NCBI GenBank assembly: GCA_031761405.1
Contig: JASEVX010000003.1
Location: 143,088,350-143,152,349, forward strand
Origin: Serripes groenlandicus
Lineage: Eukaryota > Mollusca > Bivalvia > Cardiida > Cardiidae
Direction of reading: 5' to 3'
Length of the DNA: 64,000 nucleotides
Positions 1 through 32,070 of the stretch are shown in pieces. The number at the start of each line of letters is the position of its first letter. Within the stretch, counting starts at the first letter, position 1. The translations under genes were made by a program, and so were the position numbers. The notes beneath the pieces were generated by a model, which made no database searches, was not told the origin of the DNA, and worked only from the letters and a program-made list of their open reading frames with translations.

Positions 1-755
1 TTACCAAATAAAATATATCTATGTATATTGTAAATATTTTAACGATGAACCATATGTGTTCAAGTCATATGAATACACTTCTGTTCAGCTCTGTTCTGTC
101 TAACAAAGGATTTACAGACAGGACAATGAGTATTTGCAAAACTAACAAAGTTGTATGTAAATGGCCAAAGGCATGTTTTTATGCCGATTGCTAATAAAGT
201 TGAATTGAATTGAAATGAAATTGACAAACCCAGAAACTATCATGAGGAATGTTGAACAACGATGTACCCCATACACTTGTTTTTCCTGGTTATTGTTAAA
301 CCTATATACTGTTCTAACACATATATTGTTAAAGGATATGTTGGGTATATAGTGAACACATTAAAATTAAAACTGTTTTAATTAATAACGGGACATATTA
401 TATTTGTAAGGTTATAATCAACTATGAAACTTGTAAAATAACAAACCCTTCAATTCAACGTTTAGAATTGAATACATTAAATCGCACAATGTTTTATTGA
501 TACTTCACATAAAATATAAAGTTGTTAATTAAATAGTGTTTTGGATAAGTGATTTTAATTGTAAGTGTATCATTTCATTTTCATATACATTCCTATATTT
601 TCTTTCAATATGTGTTACTGAAAAATGCCTCGATCAGGCAAAAGTAAATTTGTTGAATTGATTTGATTTTAACACCATTCTAACAACTGTTCGGTTATTT
701 CAATGCAAATGGTGTGTTCCTGGCATTCTAACACAACATTCTTGCCAGTCTCAGC
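1..755. other. AT-rich sequence without a recognised gene
   Basis: No exon or intact element seen. At 193-225 an AATAAA is followed by TTGAA-type short repeats, which resembles the tail of a non-LTR retroelement, but no coding part precedes it in the window. Confidence 0.4.
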
Positions 756-1030
756 CCCAGTGACTCAATCGGTAGCGACGCGGGCTGTCAATATAGAAGT
801 TTTGAGTTAGAACTTCAGCTCATCCTAAATTCTTTCCGACGTTTGACAAAACTTCCTGTGACTCACGCCCTTCGTTTTCTACCAATGGACCTATAGTATA
901 TGATGAAAACCAGCCAGTTGCTTGGAAAGTATGGTGTGGGAAGGCCAGAAAATGCATGAGCAGGTGAACTAGCTGCAGTGATGTGACTTCAAAATGGTTG
1001 AAAAAGGCGTTAAACCCTAATCAATCAATA
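756..1030 (+). mobile_element. tRNA-derived SINE, old copy
   Basis: A decayed tRNA-like head with an A-box-like ACTCAATCGGTAGCGA near 766 is followed by a body that also appears near 17015-17260 and 50145-50420 (conserved ACCAATGG and GTATGG/ATGGTGTG stretches). It ends with a GGCGTTAAACCC segment and short ATCA repeats, the usual 3' end of mollusc SINEs. Confidence 0.5.
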
Positions 1031-1449
1031 TATCTTAGGGCGAGAACATTTCTAAAATCACGAATGATTAACTCAGCAGGATGAGGGTTAATTCTTAACC
1101 TGATATAAACGACTTCCGATAGCTTAATTATACAAGCAACATATAACTGTCTTCAAATTACAGCTTTTAACTAGCACATGTCCGAGCGTTCAGTGTGTTA
1201 GGGCAATCTCAATACACCGCGGATCGCTCTGTGTTCCACGGAAAAATATAGATCGTGTTAAAATCATGAATACATCATCGTTCATTTTGTTCTTGTGGCT
1301 ATGCCTAGTTTATGTTTTCTGCATGTGCTAAAAAGATTCTCCTAGAATAGACCAGATACAATGTTGGATTTGAACAATTTTCCTCTGGAGCATGCCCCCG
1401 TAACCCCCTAGCACGTCTATACGTATACTTGATATTAATCTAGGTACGT

Positions 1450-1574
1450 CCCTGATAGTGGACTCTGCGTAAACTATCGACCCGGATCAGACTAAACATG
1501 CCGAGCCTAACCCGAACAAACAATTTTCGCTTCTTGTGGATTTTCTGTTACAGGAATCATTACTCTATACCTCT

Positions 1575-1610
<36 letters not shown>

Positions 1611-1712
1611 TGAAACGGAATGTGTCATTCCCGGATTAGCCTGCGTGGATTGCGCAGACTGATCCGCGTCCATAATGTTGGTATTCTCTTTGGGACGGCT
1701 CATATTACGTTA
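1450..1712. mobile_element. Foldback MITE, family A (GAGCCGTCCC ends), with poly-C insert
   Basis: Right end reads GGGACGGCTCAT; the left end is eroded. It shares the internal order GGACTCTGCGTAAA, GTGGATTTTCTG, CATTACTCTATACCTCTA with copies at 2850, 31870, 47551, 55392, 56431 and 57410. A run of 35 C (1576-1610) sits where other copies read CTATCC.CCTGAGACGG. Confidence 0.65.
1576..1610. repeat. Poly-C tract, 35 bases
   Basis: Uninterrupted C run inside a family A MITE. Length may be affected by assembly. Confidence 0.85.
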
Positions 1713-2389
1713 CATCCAACAACAAAGGGATTAAGTGTCCTCGTAATAACATAGTACTCCTTGATAATAGATCTCAGCATCTGGTCCTGCAGTGTCTGCC
1801 ATCCCGTTTGTTATGTGATGAAAAAGACACATGTCTGTTCAGCTATACTAAGGATCCGCATGACTACTGCTTTACAGAACATTCTATGACTAATCAAAGT
1901 ACAGTGCAGAGACAGGTCAGACTGCGCAAGTGCAAATGGCCCGCGCCAGACGAAAACCGACATTTCGAGGTCTTGAAGTCAACGGCTATTTCGATCAAAG
2001 TATGTATTTGTAACATGTTTTTTTTTACAACAATAACCGTTATACAGGGGCTTCTAATATAGGTGTGTACGACATTTCCTAGCCTAGTACTGGTTTGTTT
2101 ACCCAGGGATCGTGATTAAGTGAACTGTCGCCGTGATATAACTGAAATAATGTTGAAATCGGCTTAAAACCCCAATAAAACAATTGTACGACTAGAACAC
2201 GAGCATAGAAGTGCCTGATCAGACTTCGCGGAGACGCATAGAAATCTGGATATATACTGGCCGTAAAGCTCAAAAGGTCGGTTTTCGTGTGAAGTGTTCC
2301 CAATATATCATCAAGGTTTGAATCCCTGATACGTTTACCATTTCCCACATACATCTTGTCCAAAAAACGGAAAATTTCTGAAAAAATAA
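1713..2389. other. Spacer with a SINE tail fragment
   Basis: The only recognisable part is about 2085-2185, with CGCCGTGATATAACTG, TGTTGAAATCGGC and TTAAAACCCCAATAAAAC, the same order as the 3' part of the SINE at 56754-57012. The rest shows nothing coding; short ORFs on both strands lack splice context. Confidence 0.4.
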
Positions 2390-2512
2390 GGTATTGTTGA
2401 AAACATTGTTTTAAAAGGAGAAGTTACTGGTTTTGAACAATTTATCGTTTTGTAAAATGTTTTTAAAATACGTATGCTGCAGAGGCATCAGGTCGCTTCT
2501 TTATATAAGTAA
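2390..2512. mobile_element. Fragment of TTAA-type MITE, family B
   Basis: Contains GTTGAAAACATTGT, AAAAGGAGAAGTTACT and GCTGCAGAGGCATCAG in the order found in the complete copy at 54212-54433. Both ends are eroded. Confidence 0.5.
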
Positions 2513-2849
2513 GTGTCAAGAGGGTTACATATGTCTGCTGTGTTTTTAAAGAAGGCGTCTCAATATATCGCATATTACTTCAACAGTATAATACAACAAC
2601 CCACATATTTACAGTGCTCATAACCAGCAATTACTCCTTTTCCCACAAAGTTAAATTTATATATCAAATTGTTAAGTTTCCAGATGATAAGTGTAATTAA
2701 AAGAGACGGCAATATCACTTCAAGTGAAGTCAACGGGTTATGAAATATAAGAAAGAAAATCAAAATTGACAAAGTCATTTCCGTTTAACATGTTCCTTTA
2801 TTGTTCGCGCGAAGTAGTGACATACTCTAAAAATAAATAAATGTATAAA

Positions 2850-3050
2850 TGAGCCGTTCCACGAGAAAAAACAACATTGTGGACTCTGGGTAAAGTATCG
2901 ACCCTGATCAGCATAAGCATGCCGCGCAGGCTTACCCGGACAGATACTTTTCGCTTCCTGTGGATTTTCTGTTTCAGAAATTACTCTATACCTCTTACCC
3001 GTGAGATGGCATGTGTCTGTCCGTTAATCTTCTCGTGGATCGGCTCATAT
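2850..3050. mobile_element. Foldback MITE, family A
   Basis: Begins TGAGCCGTTCCACGAGAAAA and ends near GTGGATCGGCTCAT, giving inverted ends. The interior has the family segments GTGGACTCTGGGTAAAG and GTGGATTTTCTGTTTCAG. Its right half is shorter than in other copies. Confidence 0.7.
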
Positions 3051-3582
3051 ATAGATTATTTTGTCCGCCATAAAGGCGAGCATAAACTTGACAAAATATA
3101 AGGAACAATATATAAACATAACTCAACACAAAAAAGAAAAACAGGAACAGGAAGTATATATTAGACCTAGTATATATACAAGCAAAATGTTGATTTCCCA
3201 CCCCGACACGACATGGGTCACAGCCGTATGAGCTAAACAAATCTGACCCTCATCTTGCCAGGGCACGACAACCACATCCTGAGAGATGAGAGACAGTTTC
3301 CGCTAGACCCTTACCTGTTGTGCAACTATTACAAGATCAGATCTACTCGGAAAAAAAATAGATAAAATTAAGCAGGGAAGAGAGAAATTGCACATCTCGA
3401 GCAAAATCTGCCTTCCCGGCGCAACCCTTAATAGGCAAAGGCATAACTACAAAACGTACATATATCTAACGAATCAGGCGGAGATCTGAACATGAACCTT
3501 TCACTAAGAAAAGGTCATATATAAATAGATTTTCAACACATACAAATTATACATCCTTGTTACGAAAGCGAAAGTCAAGGAC

Positions 3583-3800
3583 AAGTGAGTGAGTGTGTGG
3601 TTGAGTTGCTGGACGTGCGAGTTAATGAGCGAGTGATTGGGGAGTTAGTGTTTTATTGAGTGTTTAAAAATGTGAGTTTGGAGTGTTGGGATGAAAGCAA
3701 GTGTGAATGCATGAACTAGTGATTGAATGAATGAGTTACTGAAGGATGGAAGGATGGCTTAATATTATATGATGAATAAATAATGCATGAATGAATGGAT
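3583..3800 (+). repeat. Degenerate GAGT/GAAT tetranucleotide repeat
   Basis: About 220 bases made largely of TGAG, TGAA and GGAT steps with drift. An old microsatellite; no coding signal. Confidence 0.6.
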
Positions 3801-4065
3801 GATATGTCAAAGCATTATCACATACAAAAACATGAACTTGCTCAGTATAGGTACAACAATCAATATAAGTCGTTTGGTTTGGTCCAAGCGCGAGAAAACA
3901 CGGCGAGGATGACAGAAAGGGTAACAAACCGGATCAAGACGGTATCATAAATATAATCACATTTGCGTTCAATAAAGCGCACACATGCGAAAATTTAAAG
4001 AAAGCATATTTAAAAGAAAGCAAACCAGGTAGTTGACACCAGACGTTCCGATAAGTTTGTCTTAA

Positions 4066-4275
4066 TTAACCCATTGATTACCCCATCCCTCAAGTGGACA
4101 CATTCTTACAACTCTGCAGCAAACGACTTTTGAAATCGTTGTGACCAATTGAGAAATTGCTCATGATGACCAATTTCTCGTCTTGTCACAATGTTTTCAA
4201 CTTTATTAGATAATTGTACTTCCATATCCGCACTCTTTAACATGTTTTCAACGTAGTCTGATGCATATTTTCTTT
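4066..4275. mobile_element. Family B MITE, diverged copy
   Basis: Contains CTCTGCAGCAAACGACTTTTG and GAGAAATTGCTCATGATGACC followed by an inverted CAATTTCTCGTCTTGTCACAA, the foldback centre of this family. Ends diverged. Lies about 180 bases upstream of receptor exon 1. Confidence 0.5.
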
Positions 4276-4392
4276 ATGTGGTAAAGGGATAACACTAGCC
4301 TGAAGACAAATATGCTTTTACTTGTGAATGCAACAGGGGACGAACGTGTCTGCATGGGTGGTTTTTGGTGTAACTCGGTGATTGTTTTCTCT

Positions 4393-4400
4393 TATATATA
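4393..4400 (+). promoter_or_regulatory. TATA-like element upstream of receptor start
   Basis: A TATATATA run 56 bases before the ATG of receptor exon 1. The region is AT-rich, so this may be chance; no initiator or other promoter signal supports it. Confidence 0.25.
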
Positions 4401-4455
4401 TTTTATATCCGTTAAATTACTCACTTATGATTTTAGTGTATACTTGTAAATAACT

Positions 4456-25434
<20,979 letters not shown>

Positions 25435-25852
25435 TACAGCCCAAATGTATCGCTTGAGTAGGCAATGACCTTTGGACAAATGTTGTGTGTAAAACTATAT
25501 TTCCACATTTCTAGGTGAAAATCCATCAGGATTTTGTAACCGTTACATTTGAACAGACCCGGTACTGGCAAAAATGTTCTACTTCAAGCTCCCTAAACCC
25601 TCTTTTTGTCCGATTCCTAGGTACACAATCCGTGCCAGTACCGGGTGTGTTGGAAAGTATCAAGTGATGTTCTATATCACATGGGATTCGGATATATCGG
25701 AAATAAATACATTTGTTCTCATGTAACTTATAAAAACTCCTGATGAATGTTAACAAATTCATTTCAATGGTGTATTTTTGTAAGAGTTGAAAGAAAATAC
25801 ACATTTTTCTAGACAAATGTAAATAAATAAGGTATGATTGTTTGTATTGCGT

Positions 25853-25858
25853 AATAAA
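25853..25858 (+). terminator. Candidate polyadenylation signal for receptor gene
   Basis: AATAAA 419 bases after the receptor stop codon. Earlier AATAAA copies near 25701 and 25822 are alternatives. Confidence 0.4.
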
Positions 25859-27242
25859 ACTTATCTAAACAAGAGAAGGAAAGAATTCCTCCGTAGGTAT
25901 GTTCCTTCGCATATCTGTTATTTGTAAAAGGGAATAATTGATATATATTTTTATTATAAACGTACATTTTCCGGCGCAAATACATGCAGATTGTCATGCG
26001 CCGTTCAGACACGACAGATTCAAATTCCGTATCCCACCTAGTGAAAATACGGAATTTTTCCCGTTTTGAATCTGCGCTTCGTAGTAAAATATGCAGACAA
26101 CCAATAGCATTCAGGAAAATCGTTTCTATTTTATGTATCGAAAAGCTAGCGTCAAGTTTAATAAAAACTCAAAAATAAAGATTATGTTGTTATTTTCTCC
26201 CACAAAATAATGGAAGTTTAATTTGATGATGTTATTGTACGGGACCTACTTATTATAATTCCTTCAAGGGGCGTGGCCTAAGTATTGTAGTAAATATTCA
26301 TCCGCCATTCAACTTTTCATTTCACGATTACAAAATTGTTTTCCCAATAGAAAATACATTGAATCTGTTTATTTGTTACTTTTTTCGCTCATTACAGATT
26401 GTAGGTATATAATAAAAGAAATATTACATTGCAGGATCGATAAATGGGTTCATATTGCACGACTCGTAGCGTGGGAAAATCCATATCGAACTCGACCTTC
26501 GGTCTCGTAAGTGTTCTGTAGGCAATATTAAGTTCAAAACGTTCACATGTTGTACCCAGATATCATATGTGCATCCTTTTTTGGCCAAGGTGTATGTTTA
26601 TCAGTATTTATAACATAACTTGTGTCCGGGAGAGACCACTTTTTTTACACCTGGATTAGCCCCATAGTTTAAGAGTATTGTCTCAGTGGTCAATATTGAT
26701 ATTTCAAATGACAGATTATCTCTTCCATGCTTATAAACCATACGTTCAAATACACAATGGCTAGGCATAGAAACACCATTGTCCAACTAGGTAATATGCA
26801 TATGCGTTAATATGATTAGATAGGTACTATGCTTGTTTATTATTGTATCATTAAATTATGGCTAATGTCTACTGCCTCGTCTTAATATAGTATAAGGACG
26901 GTGCGAAAATCAACTATAGGACATTTTCATCCGCGCAGCTAGATCATGTTCTTTATTGTTCGCCAATTACCCATAGTAGGTTGGAAGAAACTACTGACAG
27001 AGGATTAGACTTTCGGTCATTTAGGATCTTTTAGCACGCACATCTGTATCGATACGTGTAAGTATTACGCTAAGGTTGGTCTTAATCGAGCACCGCTCAT
27101 ATGCAAGTTAATTTGATTGGTATCGCTTTCTTTGGATATCAGGATGTACAAGAGAAAGTTGATGCAAGGCATCAATGTCGCCGGAAAAGACTGCATTGAT
27201 TTATTTATGTATTCTTGACTTTCCTTAGTCTATTCAAACATT
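25859..27242. other. Intergenic sequence, no gene seen
   Basis: Only shadow-type ORFs. Around 26455-26510 the stretch GTGGGAAAATCCATATCGAACTCGACCTTCGGTCTCG resembles, in inverse order, the palindromic sequence near 34980-35095, so it may belong to the same foldback element. Confidence 0.4.
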
Positions 27243-27254
27243 AGGAACGTTGTA

Positions 27255-27573
27255 TTATTTATTATTTGTTTTTATTTACCCTCGCCGTGCAGAATTAACT
27301 ATTTGGCGAGCAGACAAAGTTAGATACAAGGGAGTCCGGGTGCGATACCCTACCTCTTTCCGAAAAGACCCCTTGGTTCTTTTACGTGCCCGGTGTATAG
27401 CACCGATACACGCGAGGTTATTTTTCCTGGAAAGGACCAGTACTTAACCTCTAGTTGAGTGGGGGACGCTTAAAAGCATCCCTCAAATTTCCAGAACCTG
27501 GACCGGGATTTGAACCCCAGACCTCTGGATTGACAGTCCAGTGTGTTAACCACTGGACTACCCCGCCACTCCC
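27255..27573 (-). mobile_element. Complete tRNA-derived SINE with 12-bp target-site duplication
   Basis: The direct repeat AGGAACGTTGTA at 27243-27254 and 27574-27585 brackets the element. On the minus strand the head reads GTAGTCCAGTGGTTAACAC (A box), a 5-bp anticodon stem with a CTGTCAA loop (Asp-type anticodon GTC) and GGGGTTCAAATCCC (B box). It ends in an A/T-rich tail made of AAATAA steps. Best-preserved SINE in the window. Confidence 0.85.
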
Positions 27574-27585
27574 AGGAACGTTGTA

Positions 27586-28907
27586 ATGAAAACATTTGCT
27601 TATAAATTTTATATTCATACCTATACATTAGGGTATCTATAAAAAAATAACGAAATGTGTACACATTTATCTTGCTTAAATTTAATTTTGCTGTTGTTAC
27701 TTATTTAAATAATAGTATTCATTCATATAATTTCAATGTTTGTCAATCTTATTCGAATCACAAGGTAAATATCCTGATATTGCTTTAAAGGGAGGTAATT
27801 TGAAGAAAACAAGTCTTCAAAAGGAGAAATATATCAGCATTACCGTCTACAGTTTAAATTGTTCTATTGTTTGTGGATTTAAAAATGTTCTTTTTTTTCT
27901 TATTTCTACATGTACAACGAAATATTGCGGCTTCTCTTTGACGCTTTGCGTCAAACATTCGTCTTGTACTTATCTAAAATAAAATAATATCACTCGCTTT
28001 TTCATATCGAAATGCGCATGCGCGAAAATCGATGTTAAAGGTCACGAAACTACACAACAGAATAGGGTCTATATTTAGCTTAGAAACAGTTCCTACTTTA
28101 GATATTCATGGATTAACATTATTAAATGAATTCTACACAAATCAAGACATCTCTTTGAACATGAAAACAACATTTAGTAAGTTAAAATTGCTATTAAAAG
28201 GAGAATCCGAAATTGACCTCAATGATGACACATAAGAGTCTGCATTAGGGGGTGTTGGTTCACGTCTTGAAGGGACCACTTTTGTCTTCGTAAATAAGAC
28301 AAAAAACTTAAATGCGAGTGAAATAAAAAAAACTGCAAACATTAAAAAATAGGAATATTTATTTCATTTTAGATGTGTCATTTATTAGTGTTCGTAAACA
28401 ACCACAATTGTAATATGTTCAAATCATCTAGATTTGTTTCTTTCTAATAATAAGCCGCCCTCCCATGTGATTTCCGAAAAGCTATTAAAAATAGAAGTCG
28501 CGGGCTTCTGCCCGGCGACTAATAACTATCAATATTTACACTGAACATTACAAAGCATTTCAAACATGGGTTAAATACATTTACTTTTTCAGAATGTTAG
28601 ATCATTGATGTTTGTTATCTTATGCACAAATGTAAATAAATTGATTGTATCTAATGTTCTTCAATATTTGTAGTGCTCCAAATGTATTATTAAAGAAATA
28701 CAAGCCTGAAACAGAAGGATTGCACATTGCATGGGCGCTAGTAAAATGTAATCAGTCATAATTGTACATCTGAAGTCGGCGAAGGCGGTTAAACTTAATA
28801 TAGCTTTCAGATTCAGACTAAATATACACACTAGTGCCGTCTGATCTGAGCACATCCGATTAAAGCTTCATGATACTTGGTAGTTCAATTAGGAAATACG
28901 AGAGGTG
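27586..28907. other. Intergenic sequence, no gene seen
   Basis: An open frame at about 28032-28235 encodes a plausible-looking 60-residue stretch, but it has no recognisable family and no splice context. The rest is AT-rich without features. Confidence 0.35.
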
Positions 28908-30452
28908 TTCAACAATATAAACTTGATATATCTGAATTCATATTTTGAACTATACAAAATTGATATATCTGAATTCCTATTTTGAACAATCCAAACTTGA
29001 TATATCTAAATTACTCATTTTGAACAATACAAACTTGATATATCTGAATTCCTATTTTGAACAATACAAACTTGATATATCTGTATTCCTATTTTGAACA
29101 ATACAAAATTGATATATCTGAATTCCTATTTTGAACAATACAAACTTGATATATCTGAATTCCTATTTTGAACAATACAAACTTGATATATCTGAATTCC
29201 TATTTTGAACAATACAAAATTGATATATCTGAATTCCTCATTTTGAACAATACAACTTGATATATCTGAATTCTTATTTGGGCAATACAAACTTGATATA
29301 TCTAAATTCTTACTTTGAACAATACAAACTTGATATATCTGAATTCCAATTTTGAACAATATAAACTTTACATATCTGAATTGCTCAAATTGAACAATAT
29401 AAACTTAATATATCTGAATTCCTATTTTGAACAATACAAACTTGATATATCTGAATTTCTATTTTGAACAAAACAAACTTGATATATCTGAATTCCTATT
29501 TTGAACAATACAAAATTGATATATCTGAATTCCTCATTTTGAACAATACAAAGTTGATATATTTGAATTCCTCATTTTGAACAATACAAACTTGATACAT
29601 CTGAATTCCTATTTTGAACAATACAAACTTGATATATCTGAATTCTTATTTTGAACAATATAAACTTGATATATCTAAATTCTTACTTTGAACAATACAA
29701 ACTTGATATATCTGAATTCCAATTTTGAACAATATAAACTTTACATATCTGAATTGCTCAAATTGAACAATATAAACTTGATATATCTGAATTCCTCATT
29801 TTGAACAATACAAACTTGATACATCTGAAATCCTATTTTGAACAATACAAACTTGATACATCTGAATTGCTCAAATTTAACAATATAAACTTAATATATC
29901 TGAATTGCTCATTTTGAACAATACAAACTTGATACATCTGAAATCCTATTTTGAACAATACAAACTTGATACATCTGAATTCCTATTTTGAACAATACAA
30001 ACTTGATATATCTGAATTACTAATTTTGAACAATACAAAATTGATATATCTGAATTCCTCATTTTGAACAATACAAAATTGATATATCTGAATTCCTCAT
30101 TTTGAACAATACAAACTTGATACCTCTGAATTCCTATTTTGAACAATACAAACTTGATATATCTGAATTCCTTTTTTTAACAATACAAACTTGATATATC
30201 TTAATTTTTATTTTGAACAATACAAACTTGATATATCTGAATTCCTACATTTTATTTTGAACAATACAAACTTGATATATCTGAATTGCTCATTTTAAAC
30301 AATACAAACTTGATACATCTGAATTCCTGTTTTGAACAATACAATCTTGATATATCTGAATTCCTATGTTTAACTATTCAAACTTGATATATCTGAATTA
30401 CTCATTTTGAACAATACAAACTTGATATAACTCAATTACTTACTGGAAAATA
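28908..30452 (+). repeat. 37-bp AT-rich satellite array, about 41 copies
   Basis: The unit runs from CTTGATATATCTGAATTCC through TATTTTGAACAATACAAA, 37 bases. Variants have CTCATTTTG (38 bases) and point changes. Many units keep a GAATTC site. Minus-strand ORFs here are by-products of the repeat. Confidence 0.95.
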
Positions 30453-30476
30453 TAGAAATGTACATATATCACTATA

Positions 30477-31096
30477 CAGTTAAAAACATCTTGAAATTGA
30501 CAAATTTACCGTTCACGCTCAACTCCGTTCCGTTCCGTTCCGCTCCGCTCACGTTCCAATCCGCTCTCAAAGCGTTCACTCATTCATAACATTGTGATTG
30601 CTTTTTTTTTCGTTCCGTTCATATTGAGCGCTTTTTTACGCTCACTCGGAACGCCTTTTTTCGATCAAAATCCGTTCAACGATTTGATTGGCTTAAATTA
30701 ATTTCGTTTCGTTTATATTCTTTTTTACTTAACCCTTAATATCAACAAACGATCCAGAGTTTTTTCAGCACAATCGTTAGTAGCAAATCGTATTACGAAA
30801 ATGATCATATTAATAATATTTGTTACATTCTAATTCAATCGGATACTTGACTGCTTATAAAACAAAAGTTTAGTATACAAATATGACTTTTAATAAAATA
30901 GTTTCGAAAAATAATTATCGGATAGTTGTTGCAACCGTTCAATGAGCGAATGATTGGATTTTTGCAATCATTATTCTTGTTTCGTTCAGAGCGGATAATT
31001 CCGTTCCGCTCATAAAGCGTTCCAACTTCGTTCTAATAACGCTCAAGATCCAATCACGTTCCGCTCAGATTGTCAATTTCATGATGTTCTTAACTG
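30477..31096. mobile_element. 620-bp mariner-type MITE
   Basis: The termini CAGTTAAAAACATCTTGAAA and (reverse complement of the right end) CAGTTAAGAACATCATGAAA match over 27 bases with two differences, and both ends are flanked by TA. CAGT ends with a TA duplication are typical of Tc1/mariner elements. There is no transposase. Subterminal stretches on both sides are built of GTTCCGCTC-type repeats (30514-30590 and 31003-31065). Confidence 0.82.
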
Positions 31097-31865
31097 TATA
31101 TATAGATTATTTTATAATCAAAATGTGTACTTTAATGCCCAAAAGGTATACCCGTAAGCACTCGATTAAATACATTTATTAGATTAGCTTTTGAAAATTA
31201 AACATACATAATTGGAGTATGCAAAATGTGGCTTAATATCTCGGTTATAATATTTATTTGGGTGCAATGGGTCATATTCAACATAAATGGGTCAACAACG
31301 CAGTTAAACTAAAATTAGATTTGAAGTAAGCAGACCAATTTTCGAAAATCACACACAGTGGCAACTCCTGCCTGCAGTGACAATGAAGATCGTTTATATC
31401 ATCTACAAAATCAATCAACAAAGGCAGATGTCAGCCAACTTTTGAATTTCTCTTGGAACTTAAAAAGGAGTTTTGGGATGATATTAAAAACGGAAAAGGT
31501 ACATGGCCCATAAGCTCAATACTATATCAGATGGTGCGCAGAGGACAATGCAAACACTTCATCATTTCAAACGAGCTATGCTTTACTTTGATTCATCATG
31601 CGCGTCATCAGAAAGTGAGATTACAAAGGATCCAAACATAATTTTCTTACTAGGGGGAGAATTACTTACACGTGTGTGTCATACAGAGACAATAAATATA
31701 TCAGAATAGTCGATACAGGACCCAAACATATGTGTGTTTAGCCTGATGTCTTACTGGGTGACGAACTACTTACACATGTGTGTCATACAGAGACTGTAAA
31801 GTTATCCGAATAGTCGATAAAGGGACACAAATCAATTATTCTTTTCCTATAAAAATGAACCTAAA
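31097..31865. other. Intergenic sequence, no gene seen
   Basis: Two short overlapping frames at 31453-31709 have no family signature. A direct repeat of about 80 bases (ACACGTGTGTGTCATACAGAGAC near 31670 and ACACATGTGTGTCATACAGAGAC near 31772) is present. Confidence 0.4.
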
Positions 31866-31869
31866 CAAT

Positions 31870-32070
31870 CATTGTGAAATTGGGGAAAGAATCGTCCCGG
31901 ATCAGCATAAGAATACCGCGCAGGCTAACCAGGACGCACACTTTTCGCCTCCAGTGGAATTTCTGTTTTAGGAATCATTACTCTATTCCTCTATCTCCCT
32001 GAGACGGAATGTGTCGGCCCGTATTAGCCTGAGTCCATAATGTTGGTTTTCTCATGGAACGGCTCGTATG
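31870..32070. mobile_element. Family A MITE, eroded
   Basis: Has CCGGATCAGCATAAGAATACCGCGCAGG, TTTTCGCCTCCAGTGGAATTTCTG, CTGAGACGGAATGTGTCGGCCCG and ends TTTTCTCATGGAACGGCTCG. Left terminus lost. Confidence 0.65.

Noticed and set aside
27495..27573. Functional tRNA-Asp gene (minus strand)
   Set aside because: Anticodon arm and both Pol III boxes look good, but the acceptor stem does not close and the sequence continues into a SINE body bracketed by target duplications.
28032..28235. 67-codon frame, protein-like composition
   Set aside because: No recognised family, no acceptor or donor in phase, AT-rich context; too weak to call.
28908..30452. Possible CRISPR array
   Set aside because: The units are directly adjacent with no unique spacers and the genome is plainly eukaryotic; this is a satellite.
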